DNA of 64,000 nt from Trichomonas tenax. Lineage: Eukaryota; Parabasalia; Trichomonadida; Trichomonadidae. Below, in pieces: positions 1 through 9,778 of this stretch; position 1 is the stretch's first letter; every line of letters begins with the position of its first letter. The notes under the pieces were generated by a model. That model was given only the letters and a program-made list of their open reading frames with translations, was not told where the DNA came from and made no database searches. Location of the stretch: contig JALKBU010000087.1 in NCBI GenBank assembly GCA_023091735.1, positions 1 through 64,000 of the forward strand, read 5' to 3'. A program made the position numbers and the translations under genes.

Positions 1-2099
1 TAATACGTATGTTGCGCACAATATAGACAATGAGATCTGCATCAAAAGCTCATCGATAAATAGAATTAGATCTGATATCCTGCATTCATACTTATTACAC
101 ATATATATAATCTTATTGGATGATACAAATATATAAGAATATGTGATTATTGATACTTATATATGTTAAGCACTGCATATTTTATTGCATATTATAACAT
201 TTCTAATGCTTTTAAATGCTATAATTAATGTTTCTATTTTGGTGAAAAATGGTCTATTTTGGAAGTTAAAAAAAATCGAGCCTTCAGCATGTACATTAAT
301 AATTATCACAAACCATTCTGACACTTTACATTTCAAGGTTATTTGACTTTTAAAAAATTATTATTTCAGGATGTCGGTTTTGGGGGTGCCTTTTTCGTTT
401 CGCTGGTGGACTAGGTGACTTTAGTTAGGGGTTAACTCGATAATAAAGGGTCTGATTAAATTTAATGAGCGCGTTCGTACTACGCCTTCTTTAGTGCACT
501 GTACAATAGGGCACATGAGAGAAACATTCAGCAAGAATCTGTTCTGGATTTGACCCCAAAACTTCTCACATTATCTCCCAAATTTTCAAATCTTAGGCTT
601 TTTGTGCATCTGTTGTTTGCTTGCTAGACCATCTTAAATAATACATATTTAAATTCGCATCAAAATATGACGAAACTCCGTTTTTTGCCGAAATTTTTAC
701 AAACTATATTCTTTCATCTGAATTAGATGGTCTTATGATTTCCATCTGTATTTAAAATGCACGCAAAAAGATATTCTAGTACAAATACATTTTATTTATC
801 TCATATTTCTCTCTATATTTAATTAATTTTAGTTCTATTGGATGAATTGTGTTTATTTATTTCTAAATTAATACTTCCTTTATAACTGAAATTATGCCAA
901 ACAATTATGTTACTGAATAAAGGCGAATCAAAATTGGACTGGTTCTTTTGAAATTACGCTAAGATGTTTTAATTATACACACCACCTTACAGCTTGATTG
1001 TTTGTCTAAATTTTATTGACATAATAGAATTTTTTATGATATGCTATAATTAATATAAAAAATGCAATATTTCTGTATTGTATTATCTATACATTACTAC
1101 AGTATAGATAATGGAGTATATATTCACAAAATAATGTTAGCTGTTTTTAAATATCGGTTTTTTTAGCTTAAAACGAGTCCAAATGCATTTAAAATCAAAG
1201 CGGAATATTTTTTGACAGCTTAAAAAGCCCAAAAAATACCCTTCAAACCGCCACATAAGGGTGGCGGCTAACCTCTCAAAATTCCTCAGAAAAATCCCCC
1301 TAGGGGATGCCAATTGACCCCTGATTTCAGGCGCGATTTTGAAAATTTAGCCTAAAAATACTCCTTTTTTACCTTATTTTTTGTGTGATTACCTATCTTA
1401 AAATTTGAGGTTTTTTAAAACATACTCATTTTTGAGAATTTGACAATAGAAGTGTATTTTTTATATCAAGAATATATACTAAAATCATTGTACAGCGATA
1501 AAATCTATAATTGTCGTTGGAAAATGGGCAAAATTTTAAGATTCGTGAAAAAAAGCAAAAAAAGTTAAGAAAAATGACGGGAAACTTTAAAGATAGTGGT
1601 ACCACCAAAATACCCCAACCAGGGGTCCATTTTAGGTGGGTTGGGGATCCCCCGACATCCTGAGATTATTGTGAAATTTTCACATTTTAGGCTGAAATAT
1701 AAAATCTCATATCGAAACTCTTATGAAAATAAAGCATTTGAGCTCATATATAACTTACATCACAATGTCTTGCATATTCTATATATAATTATACAAATAT
1801 TTGATTATTTATATATGATATCTGAGATTTGGACAAAAAACATGGTATTTGTCCAAAACAAAACAATGCTAACATACTATACATTATGTCGTTGATATAC
1901 ACATAACAATTTTATTGAAATTTCGATTATTAAAAACATTCATTAGATTCAAACATAAAAATAAATGTTTTTCATTTCATGACATTACTACCTATGAGCA
2001 AGAACGATATATGTTATTATATCAAAGACTTACATGCTAGAAGTGAAAAACTTTGTAAATGCAGTTGCATTAATATCGTGAGCAACAAAAATTGCACAT
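1..2099. other. gene-free AT-rich region
   Basis: No convincing gene is seen. The open frames here are short, use GTG or TTG starts and have low-complexity products. Small GC-rich islands stand out from the AT-rich background: one near 360-560, a CCGCCAC/GTGGCGG hairpin at 1248-1267, and CCCCAACC/GGTTGGGG arms at 1613-1646. The minus strand at about 430-560 reads as a short protein-like stretch (CPIVQCTKEG, then LNLIRPF) with stops on both sides, so it may be a decayed coding remnant. Confidence 0.5.
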
Positions 2100-2522
2100 A
2101 ATATTGTCCTTTCACGAAAAAGGGAAAGTGAGGTGAAGTGAAAATAGAAGCAAGAAGGTTCGAGAGGCTGATAAGATGTGCTTCAGGGTCCCTTCAGCCT
2201 TGAAGCACATATTATCAGCCTCTCGAACAACTTGGAACGATATTTAGAAATTATTGAATATTTTTTGCTCAGTCTCTCTCACACACTGAGAGAGAGACTG
2301 AGCAAAAAAATATTGTATAAATTCTATTTTTTTTCCATATAATTATCCATAACCAAATCTAATATTCCATATTTCTTTAGATGCCTACTATCAAATAACA
2401 CTATATCTATTTCTTTTATGAAAAATCCAAAATTATATTTCTTTTGAAATTTTACATGTCAAAATACCTGATATGTCAGGTGTTACTTTTACACTTCCCC
2501 TTTTTCGTGATACAACAATATT
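2100..2522. mobile_element. MITE-like element with terminal inverted repeats and nested hairpins
   Basis: The ends are inverted repeats. TCACGAAAAAGGG followed by AAAGTG at 2112-2130 pairs with 2492-2510, with 18 of 19 bases matching. An outer AATATTGT at 2100-2107 pairs with 2515-2522 at the same spacing. Inside are two hairpins. One has 28-base arms at 2158-2185 and 2201-2228 with 27 matches. The other lies at 2257-2310, built on GCTCAGTCTCTCTC. There is no coding capacity, so this would be a non-autonomous DNA element. No clear target duplication was found outside the ends. A TTTACATGTCAAAA motif like those found upstream of genes lies inside at 2452-2465. Confidence 0.6.
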
Positions 2523-2868
2523 GTTATTTAATCAATGTTTTCAAAAATTAGTTGATTTTCCAATTAAACCTATATAATACTCATATATGTCTCATATATA
2601 TTGACATATTTATGAATATTCAATGTTGGCACTATTTCGTCATGGAAACTCAAATCAGCAAAATAAATAAAGGTTATAAACTCTGTTTCATAAGTTTTCC
2701 GCCATAAGAAAAAATTCTATGAGTATGAAAGTGTACGTTAGTGCATTGAGAGTAACTGCCGGATGTCAAAATAATCAAAATGTGCTTTTCGGTATTAAGG
2801 TTATTTAAATTTTGACATGTAACAATTGCGTTTCAAAAATTAATGCTGCACGTTTTATATTAAAAAAA
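2523..2868. other. upstream region of the EF-hand gene
   Basis: Intergenic and AT-rich. The only notable element is TTTTGACATGTAA at about 2810-2822. It is the reverse complement of the TTTACATGTCAAAA motif seen before other genes and lies about 47 bases before the chosen ATG at 2869. Confidence 0.4.
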
Positions 2869-4242
2869 ATGAGTGCAGATGTTTGTGCTTTGTTCAGAAA
2901 CTTCCTCCTCCAACTCGCTGAGACGAACATGAAGAGGTGGAAGAAGTTTACGTGCGATTTTCCGATGACACGCCAAAAATTCGGCCAAAGAGTGATTGAT
3001 TTAAAATTTACTGAGAATCCGGTCGAAATTTCGGTACTATGGGATGCATTCAACGTTGAAACAAACGAATTGCAGTTCAGAGAGTTTGTAGCGTTCGTAC
3101 AGAACAAAACACAGCAACAAAACGATTTTCCTCAAATAAACACTTCAGATCCAGTTGTCCTCATGAATAATGTCGCGCTGCAGCGCAGAAATGTCATTGA
3201 CGCGTTTTTGCAGGTTGATCCTGGAGCAACAGGCTTTGTTTCACAAAAAGAATTCACAGAAGTCCTTCTGAGCCTCAAAGTAGCCTCAAACCCACGTGAA
3301 ATCATGCCTCTAATCATGACAATCGATATTAACAATACAGGACATGTAAGTTACTACAAATTAATGTACGATTCAAGTTTTGTTAGGCCAGAGAGTCAAA
3401 AATCTACAAGAAAGCTTTTAGACCACGCACAATTGAGTGGCTCACGCGGTGAATCAAGAATTCCTCAGCCAACACACGGCGGAAGAAAGTTAGATCCAAC
3501 AATCTTTGGTGATAAGAATATCGAAACACAGGAAGCTCCAAGGCCAGGACGCTGCCTTGATCCTTCGATTTTCGGTGAAAAGCACCAAGAACATCAAGAG
3601 CAGGTTCCTCGTGGAGGAAGAAATCTCGATCCTGCTATTTTCGGCGAGAAAGTTCATACAGAAGCAATTACTAATCAACCAATTAACTACGATTTCTCCA
3701 AGACAAAGGATGGAACAGAATATGATGACGATGTTGTCATCTCATTGATCGCTAAGACTGCAAACACTAAATTCCGCAGCATCAGAGACTGCTTCGGACA
3801 GTGGAGGAATGGTGAAAGACTCGATGCTAAGGACATTTTGCTTGGAATGGCGCAAGAAGCGAACATCGAGTTACCTCTCGAGTCCATTGAGAAGTGGGTT
3901 GCACACTTCGGAGGTCCTCTCACTGTTTCAAGCTTCACAAGGCTTGTTAGTGAAGGTGCAAGAATCAATGCTCCAGAACCAATTGCGGCTGCTCCGCCAC
4001 CAAAGACAGAAGTTGATGAAATCATTGAGAAACTTGCTGCCAGTGTCAAAGGTAAAGTTTGGGAGAATGTTATTCTTCCTTCAAAAAATGCATTAGATCT
4101 TGCTAGAAACCTCAAGAAGCTTGGCGTCAACGTGAAGAGTGACGAAGTCAGAGGATTGATGGCGGAATTCGGTATGGAAGGAATTTGTGCAGCAATCAAA
4201 GAAAAAAACAAACCACCAAAACAGAGAAGAACGCAAGTTTAA
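2869..4242 (+). CDS. EF-hand family protein with LDPxIFG repeats
   Basis: A 457-residue protein of unknown exact role, probably calcium-responsive. Residues 117-128 (DPGATGFVSQKE) form a good EF-hand calcium loop with Asp first and Glu twelfth. A second loop at 153-164 (DINNTGHVSYYK) lacks the final acidic residue and may not bind calcium. Residues about 205-261 hold three copies of a short motif, GGR-x-LDP-x-IFG-(D/E)-K, separated by acidic or basic linkers. The C-terminal half is helical with no recognised domain. The frame is open 19 codons further upstream, to a non-ATG codon, but that part is basic and unlike the rest. The first ATG, at 2869, follows a run of A and is the better start. 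EF-hand assignment is fairly sure; function is not. Confidence 0.8.
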   Translation: MSADVCALFRNFLLQLAETNMKRWKKFTCDFPMTRQKFGQRVIDLKFTENPVEISVLWDAFNVETNELQFREFVAFVQNKTQQQNDFPQINTSDPVVLMNNVALQRRNVIDAFLQVDPGATGFVSQKEFTEVLLSLKVASNPREIMPLIMTIDINNTGHVSYYKLMYDSSFVRPESQKSTRKLLDHAQLSGSRGESRIPQPTHGGRKLDPTIFGDKNIETQEAPRPGRCLDPSIFGEKHQEHQEQVPRGGRNLDPAIFGEKVHTEAITNQPINYDFSKTKDGTEYDDDVVISLIAKTANTKFRSIRDCFGQWRNGERLDAKDILLGMAQEANIELPLESIEKWVAHFGGPLTVSSFTRLVSEGARINAPEPIAAAPPPKTEVDEIIEKLAASVKGKVWENVILPSKNALDLARNLKKLGVNVKSDEVRGLMAEFGMEGICAAIKEKNKPPKQRRTQV

Positions 4243-4584
4243 TTTTTTTGTAATATTGATATATTAGATTTTGTATTAAATTTTTGTATACCATGTCTTT
4301 TTCTATTTACATTACTACCAAACCAGCTTACCAAACTAAAAATATTCACCCAGGCGAGATCCTTAGTAATTTCATATCATATCCTGAGTTGAAAACTTGA
4401 TCAAAACTTGCGGAACTGGTGCCAGTTCTTCCTATCCTTTATGAATGAAATAAATTGCTTTTCAAAATATGGTCGACTAAGCTTGCTAGAAACTTCAAGA
4501 AGCAGATAAATCAAATGAGATATGAATTTAGCTATACGAGCGCCCAGTTTCAGAAGAGAAATATTTCTGAAAAGTTTATATTTT
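4243..4584. other. intergenic region
   Basis: AT-rich spacer between the EF-hand gene and the ankyrin pseudogene. Its minus-strand open frame at 4401-4592 looks like chance and overlaps the pseudogene end. Nothing else is seen. Confidence 0.4.
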
Positions 4585-5761
4585 TTAATCATAAGAACAT
4601 TTATTAGAATATGTAGCGCCTTTCGATTTTAGATATTCCACACTTTCGAGAGAATTCATTTCAATTGCAATTGACAATGGATATTTATATCATAATGATG
4701 ATAAAATATGAATGATTGGTTCCATATCATAATGATGATAAAATGCGAATGATTGATTATTCTAATATTGACATCAGCTCCATGCTCAACCAGATATTGA
4801 ACAATTTCGAGAGACTTCATTTCGATTTCAATTGATAATGGATATTTATATCATAATGATGATAAAATGTGAATAATTGATTCGATATGATAATTGAGAT
4901 CGAATGATTTTGATTGATTTGAGTTATAGGTGAACAAACTTGAATTCTGATTCAATAGCATTCTTATTTCCAACAAGAAATAAAAAGGCTTCGAAATTTC
5001 CATAACAAAAGATCTTAGCAGCATTCATCATTCCGATTGATCCTTTTTGTTCCAGCAGCCAATTGAAAATGTCATTATGGTGATAAGTAATTGCGGTGTC
5101 TAAATCGTCATCTGATATTGAATAACCGTCATTATATAAAGACATGATGATATTTCTGTTACCTCCTTCAACAGCATGAACAAATGTCTGGTCAGTGATA
5201 GTACTTCCCATCAATTTGAGATATTCGAAACATTTTTTGATCCATATTTACATGCTACATCAATCAATGATAATCCATTATCGTCCTTTTGATTAACATA
5301 AAACGTTTCTTCGTTGTCTCAGATTGGAGATCTTCAAATTTATCACATACAATTGAGTTGAAAACGGTTCCTTGTGGATAAATGTTAGCGACATCTGAAA
5401 CTTCCCTTTCACGTTTCTCAATATTGAAATCAAAACCTAAACTATTGAGAACAATCTTGAGATCTTCATTCCGAGGTGTATAATCAAAGTTTTGATGTTC
5501 ATGAACCATTTTGAAAAGATTTGACAATTCAAAAATGATTTTTGGACGTATAAGTGAAACACAGTCTATGATAAGCCCAATTGCTGTAAGATTGATGACA
5601 GTTCCTTTCTGTTTGTCACACAATTCAGAGATATGTTGAATTTGTTCCTTTTCCAGTTGATTTTGTGTTAGTGATCAAATCACATCAATGGGAACTCTAA
5701 AGTACTCGGGAACTTCTACATCCTCAACTTTTTGATACCGCAAAACATCGAAAGATGTCAT
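4585..5761 (-). pseudogene. broken ankyrin (DUF3447-type) repeat gene
   Basis: Reading the minus strand from the ATG at 5761 gives MTSFDVLRYQKVEDV, then an in-frame TGA near 5677, then about 115 more residues in the same frame. A frameshift near 5300 leads to DDNGLSLIDVACKYGS, and a second shift near 5235 leads to CFEYLKLMGSTITDQTF and AVEGGNRNIIMSLYN. These two phrases are typical of the large DUF3447/ankyrin families of trichomonads. After a stop at 4932-4930 further ankyrin pieces follow (SLEIVQYLVEHGADVN, SLESVEYLKSKGA), ending at a TAA at 4587-4585. With at least one nonsense codon and two frameshifts this copy is dead. Three short direct copies of ATATCATAATGATGATAAAAT lie in its 3' part. 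Confidence 0.75.
4687..4881. repeat. three direct copies of a 21-base core in an ankyrin remnant
   Basis: ATATCATAATGATGATAAAAT followed by a variant of YGAATGATTG occurs at about 4687, 4726 and 4850. The two longer copies also share the preceding bases encoding an ankyrin helix. This looks like local duplication of part of an ankyrin repeat after, or during, decay of the gene. Confidence 0.6.
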
Positions 5762-5970
5762 TTTTAAGAGACCTGTTACCTTTCCGCAATTGAGGATGCA
5801 CGTCCAATAACAGCACATGACAATATATATGTGTGCAAAACAATTAGGCTATCTGTATTCGTCCTTGATTTCAAGAATATAGGCATAACATAGCATAGAA
5901 AAACTGTAAACTTAAGCAGAAAGCCAAAATTTTTCAAAAAGATAAAATTCTGAGGTTGGCTTTGAGCTAT

Positions 5971-6018
5971 CCACTAGATTTTCACTGATTTTGAAGTATA
6001 TCAGTGAAAATCTAGTGG
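5971..6018. repeat. perfect inverted repeat, 18-base arms
   Basis: CCACTAGATTTTCACTGA at 5971-5988 pairs exactly with its reverse complement at 6001-6018 across a 12-base loop. Confidence 0.85.
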
Positions 6019-6198
6019 TTTGTCTTTCACGAATTCCCGAGTCCTTCAGTATTCTTACAATTTCATCACAATTAAGCTATCAACAGTCAGCAAGCCTCAA
6101 ATACGAAGCTATTCTTCGTTCTCAATAGTTTTGTGAGTGTTGGTGCCTTCGATATCTGCACAGAGCTAATTCATTCGACTTCCATTTACAAATCTATA

Positions 6199-6265
6199 TT
6201 TTCTACGACTCTTTGAGGTTACTAGGACATTCAATGCCGCAATAACTTCAGAGAGTCGTAGAAAA
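6199..6265. repeat. perfect inverted repeat, 14-base arms
   Basis: TTTTCTACGACTCT at 6199-6212 pairs exactly with 6252-6265; the loop is 39 bases. Confidence 0.75.
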
Positions 6266-6419
6266 TGCGATGAAATCAAAACGTTCCAATTATTGAATTA
6301 CATTACTCGCTTTAGTTATCCAATAGCATGCCAAACAAATAGCCTAAACGTACCAGTTCGTCGTGTCATTTGACAGATAATGCAATATGCGATTTTAAAT
6401 TATCCGTTCATGAATACCG

Positions 6420-6501
6420 TCAAAAATGATCAATTTCTGGCACAAATTCTGCAGATATTTGCTGTTCTGGAGAGTGTTCGCTATAAATTGATCATTTTTG
6501 A
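6420..6501. repeat. perfect inverted repeat, 17-base arms
   Basis: TCAAAAATGATCAATTT at 6420-6436 pairs exactly with 6485-6501; the loop is 48 bases. Confidence 0.8.
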
Positions 6502-7224
6502 AGGTGTTTTTGGATAAATTAGCGACGCCTAGCACTAGAAAACATCAAAATTACATCTTAAACGCTAAAACATTCGATTCTTACTATACAGAATGAAATG
6601 CAGCGTTCAGCTACATTTCAAGATCAAATGACACATTTCTTTTGATATTATATTTTGTATTTCTGTAGTCTACTGATCAAAAATAACACCGAAATTATTG
6701 CATATATATAAAACAGCAATGCATCACATTGCAGAGGATGTTTGATTGAGGATTTAACATTGCTGAGCTCTTCGCATTAATCTCTATCGTTTACAAATAT
6801 GTTTCCAGCGATGAAAACAAAACCTTTTCCAGACTTCAATAATCTCTGAATGCGTCATTACTATATTCCATCATGTATAGATGTATTGGGCATCTGATGA
6901 TAGCAGGCAAACATAGTCGAACACTCACTAGAGAGGAATCTGGATTTTAAACACCATTTACTGCGTATTTCGAATTTAAACATTTTTTCCAATCAATCTC
7001 CTAGCCAATTTTATAAGAAATTGGATGGCTTGATATCTTTTTGAGAATTCGAAAATTCTATTTCTCAAATCAAATCTTTTCATTGAAGATTAAGAAAAAT
7101 CTAAAATGCGTATATGTATTGGGTCAAATAAGTCAATGATACGAACTAGAATCAATGTGTATTGGATCTTCGTATTTTGATTAAGCAAAACATAACATAA
7201 CAAATTTATTATAATAAAACAATC

Positions 7225-8061
7225 TTATTCGTCCCAGTTTTCCCAGCATTCGTGATTTTTACACGCTTCATCGAACACTGAGTACCATATCTTGTTAAAC
7301 TCAGGGAATCCGCATCCACATTCATCAACTTTTGCACGTCCACATTTCCATGGTTTTTTACATACATAATGTGCAACTTTCATTTTACCGTCGTTATGTG
7401 CTTTGCCAAATCCTGTTCCAGCTATTCTCGGAAGATTGTATCTTGTAGATATTGGATTGAATTTTCCAAAGTATGCGTTAATGAATCCTTGATCTCCAGG
7501 TGGATAGTTCATTCGATCATATCTCGATTTTTTAACCATATCGTCGAAAGTTGACATATTTGGCTTTAATACAAGAACTCCTGTGTTACAGATTTGTGGT
7601 GGATTTAGATCCGGTGCGCACGAAAGTTCTGGTTCCTCAAAGAGTTCATCAATGCGAGAAAACGTTAAAGTATCGGTATCCAAATAGACAATTTTTTCGT
7701 ATTCTGTAAACGTCCATAATTTTAGTTTTAACCACGACCTTCTGTACCATAGATGCGGTTTCGATTCTGTTTCAGGGACAACACGCCACCATTGCGATAA
7801 TATTCTTCTCCATTTCTCATTGACGTCTCCTGTGACGATACAAAGGTATGAATAGTTATCTCCATTGTATTTCCGCAGCGTGTGGCCAAGAGCGATGGCG
7901 CCCATGCAAAATGCAGGAGTTGTCACTGTTGCGAACGCGTATTTGGAGTGATTCACATCCTCTGGTCTCCCTGCGACTTGGTCTATCGTCACGCGTAGGT
8001 ATACTAAAATAGATCCAAAAATTATCGCTAATGGAGCAAAAAAGAAAAAATCAAACTCCAT
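7225..8061 (-). CDS. family 8 glycosyltransferase, glycogenin-like, membrane-anchored
   Basis: A 278-residue protein that probably transfers a sugar from a nucleotide donor in the secretory pathway. Residues 7-22 are a hydrophobic N-terminal segment, suggesting a type II membrane protein. The catalytic domain starts near residue 40. YLDTDTL contains the DxD metal-binding motif at 128-130. NTGVLVLKP (159-167) and DQGFINAYF (190-198) are typical family 8 blocks. HYVCKKPWK (231-239) matches the HxxGxxKPW region of glycogenins, with Cys at the usual Gly. The tail is rich in Cys and Trp. Length is short but complete for this family. The acceptor is unknown. No TTTACNYGWCA motif is seen just upstream. 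Confidence 0.88.
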   Translation of the reverse strand: MEFDFFFFAPLAIIFGSILVYLRVTIDQVAGRPEDVNHSKYAFATVTTPAFCMGAIALGHTLRKYNGDNYSYLCIVTGDVNEKWRRILSQWWRVVPETESKPHLWYRRSWLKLKLWTFTEYEKIVYLDTDTLTFSRIDELFEEPELSCAPDLNPPQICNTGVLVLKPNMSTFDDMVKKSRYDRMNYPPGDQGFINAYFGKFNPISTRYNLPRIAGTGFGKAHNDGKMKVAHYVCKKPWKCGRAKVDECGCGFPEFNKIWYSVFDEACKNHECWENWDE

Positions 8062-8719
8062 TATAAAATTTGATTTTTATTTGATATTTGGATTATGTTT
8101 CGCATAGGTATTCCATTTATCATCAAAAATCGGACTTTTCTAGAGGTGTGGAACCAAAAAAGACCTTCTCATTCTTTAAGGTTATCCCTCGGATGGAAAA
8201 AGTTCAGATTATCTTGATGTCCTATTGTGTAACAGCTAAACACACATAAAAACTATTTTAACTACTAGATATACATACGTATTGAATCAGTTAAAAATAC
8301 ATAATCAAGACTATATTGAAGTTAATAGTGATTTTTAAAAAAAACGGAATTTTGCATTATTAAGGGAGCATTATATAATTATTTTGACTTTTATATATGT
8401 TCATAAGCTTCGTTTAGTCACTATATATAAAAAATTTGTAACCAATTTTATTGCATCATCTTTCGTAGGTATAGTGTTAGTATAGACATGAACATGTAGC
8501 TGCAATATGAATGCTGCAGCAACCTAACTTTTGGAGATACGAATTAGATTTAACTAATTTTAAATATATATGCGATGTTTTCTAAAAATATAAACATGCA
8601 TTATTGATGTGTAGTAATATACTCAACATTAATTGATAGTATCAATGAAGGAATAGGTAAATTTGTGATGGAATTTCGGCTTTTTAAGAAATGTTACGGA
8701 TTTTTCTATCTATTGGGTA
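8062..8719. other. intergenic region
   Basis: AT-rich, with no gene or repeat recognised. Confidence 0.4.
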
Positions 8720-9292
8720 TCAAGATACGATGCATAGCTGCCACGATAATTTGGCAATTTCAGTTTGTTGAGTCTTACAAGCAATCATCAGTGCTGTAAT
8801 GGATGTAAGATTTATGCATTTGGCGTTGACATCAATGCCATCAACAGATAAAAGGAGCTTCACTATCTCAACATGCTTTTGTTCAACTGCTAGACTCAAA
8901 GCAGTGTTTTTCAGTCTGTCTTTATGATTGACGTCAAAACCAGGATAAGCTATGAGAAGCTTTACGACTTCTGTTTGACCACAATCACAAGCTCCGATCA
9001 ATGAAGTTTCTCCCTCATCACTTTCTGCATTAACATTAATGCCAGGTAATGAAAGAAGAAATTTGACGATTTCGGTATGTCCAAAACAAGATGCTGTGAA
9101 TAATGGAAAAAATTCCTTGTTCGCATGCACAATTAGGGTCAATATTTTTGAGTCTTAAGATATACTTCACTGCTTCGAGATTGTTGTATTCGCAATATCG
9201 ACAAAGCAAAGATTTACCATCATATGAATATACATTTAAATAATTTCCACCGGATTCGATAATGATTTTAGTCAGACAGAAGTTATTTTTCT
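8720..9292 (-). pseudogene. ankyrin-repeat gene remnant
   Basis: The minus strand at 9142-8720 encodes about four ankyrin repeats (TASCFGHTEIVKFLLSLPGINVN, TSLIGACDCGQTEVVKLLIAYPGFDVN, TALSLAVEQKHVEIVKLLLSVDGIDVN). Its first codon is not ATG. Upstream in a different frame the ankyrin reading continues (KIIIESGGNYLNVYSYDGKSLL and NNLEAVKYIL), so a frameshift near 9125 splits it. The 3' end breaks off inside a repeat (IAKLSWQLCIVS). The 5' end stops about 25 bases from a foldback element that begins at 9316. No N-terminal half is seen, so this is a truncated fragment. Confidence 0.75.
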
Positions 9293-9315
9293 AGGCTGAA
9301 TATCCTAATATCGTA

Positions 9316-9778
9316 GGCTTGTCTAAAATTGATACGCAAAGTCGGCCAAACTCGTTTTTTAACTCACTGGATTAACTTTTTGCTAAGTTATTGAACCTCA
9401 ATGTACAAAATCATGTTGTGCATGATATATTAAAGAATTAGATAACAAAGTCTATATTTCATTAAAATATTAGATATATCTTGCATCAAAAACATTGATT
9501 TTCCATGATGTGCCTTACTCATTATAATATATTATATTCCCATTGTATAGCATTTTTATAACGTAAAATATGTTTTTGTCGATGATAAATAGGTCAATCT
9601 AATCACAAATATGCTTTTTTTTTGAAAAAAGTATTCCAAGTGTTCATACATAAGCTCTGTGTGTTATTCTTCTCAATTTAATAAACTTTTCAAATTTAAC
9701 CGCTCAAAAAAAGAATTATCATTATTTTTGGGAGAATAACACACAGAGCTTATGTGTGAATACTTGGAATACTTTTTT
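9316..9778 (+). mobile_element. truncated foldback element, copy 1
   Basis: This stretch is nearly identical to the left arm, centre and first part of the right arm of the full element at 20670-21449. It starts with GGCTTGTCTAAAATTGATAC, the same terminal sequence found inverted at the right end of that full copy. It runs through the central hairpin (arms containing ACACATAAGCTCTGTGTGTTATTCT) and stops after GGAATACTTTTTT. The remaining 330 or so bases of right arm are missing. It has no coding capacity and abuts the ankyrin remnant. Confidence 0.85.

Larger units (their letters stand above)
5762..7224. other. gene-free region with several perfect inverted repeats
   Basis: No coding signal. 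It contains three perfect inverted repeats, listed separately, at 5971-6018, 6199-6265 and 6420-6501. Their clustering suggests remnants of mobile elements, but no shared outer ends were found. Confidence 0.4.

Noticed and set aside
1596..1895. 99-codon plus-strand frame
   Set aside because: GTG start and low-complexity Tyr/Ile-rich product.
4401..4592. 63-codon minus-strand frame near the pseudogene end
   Set aside because: Different frame from the ankyrin reading and no recognisable content.
5660..5690. ACTAACACA in the ankyrin pseudogene as an intron 3' splice signal
   Set aside because: The Trichomonas signal continues CACAG, which is absent here, and no GTATGT donor lies upstream in the right place; in-frame TGA decay is simpler.
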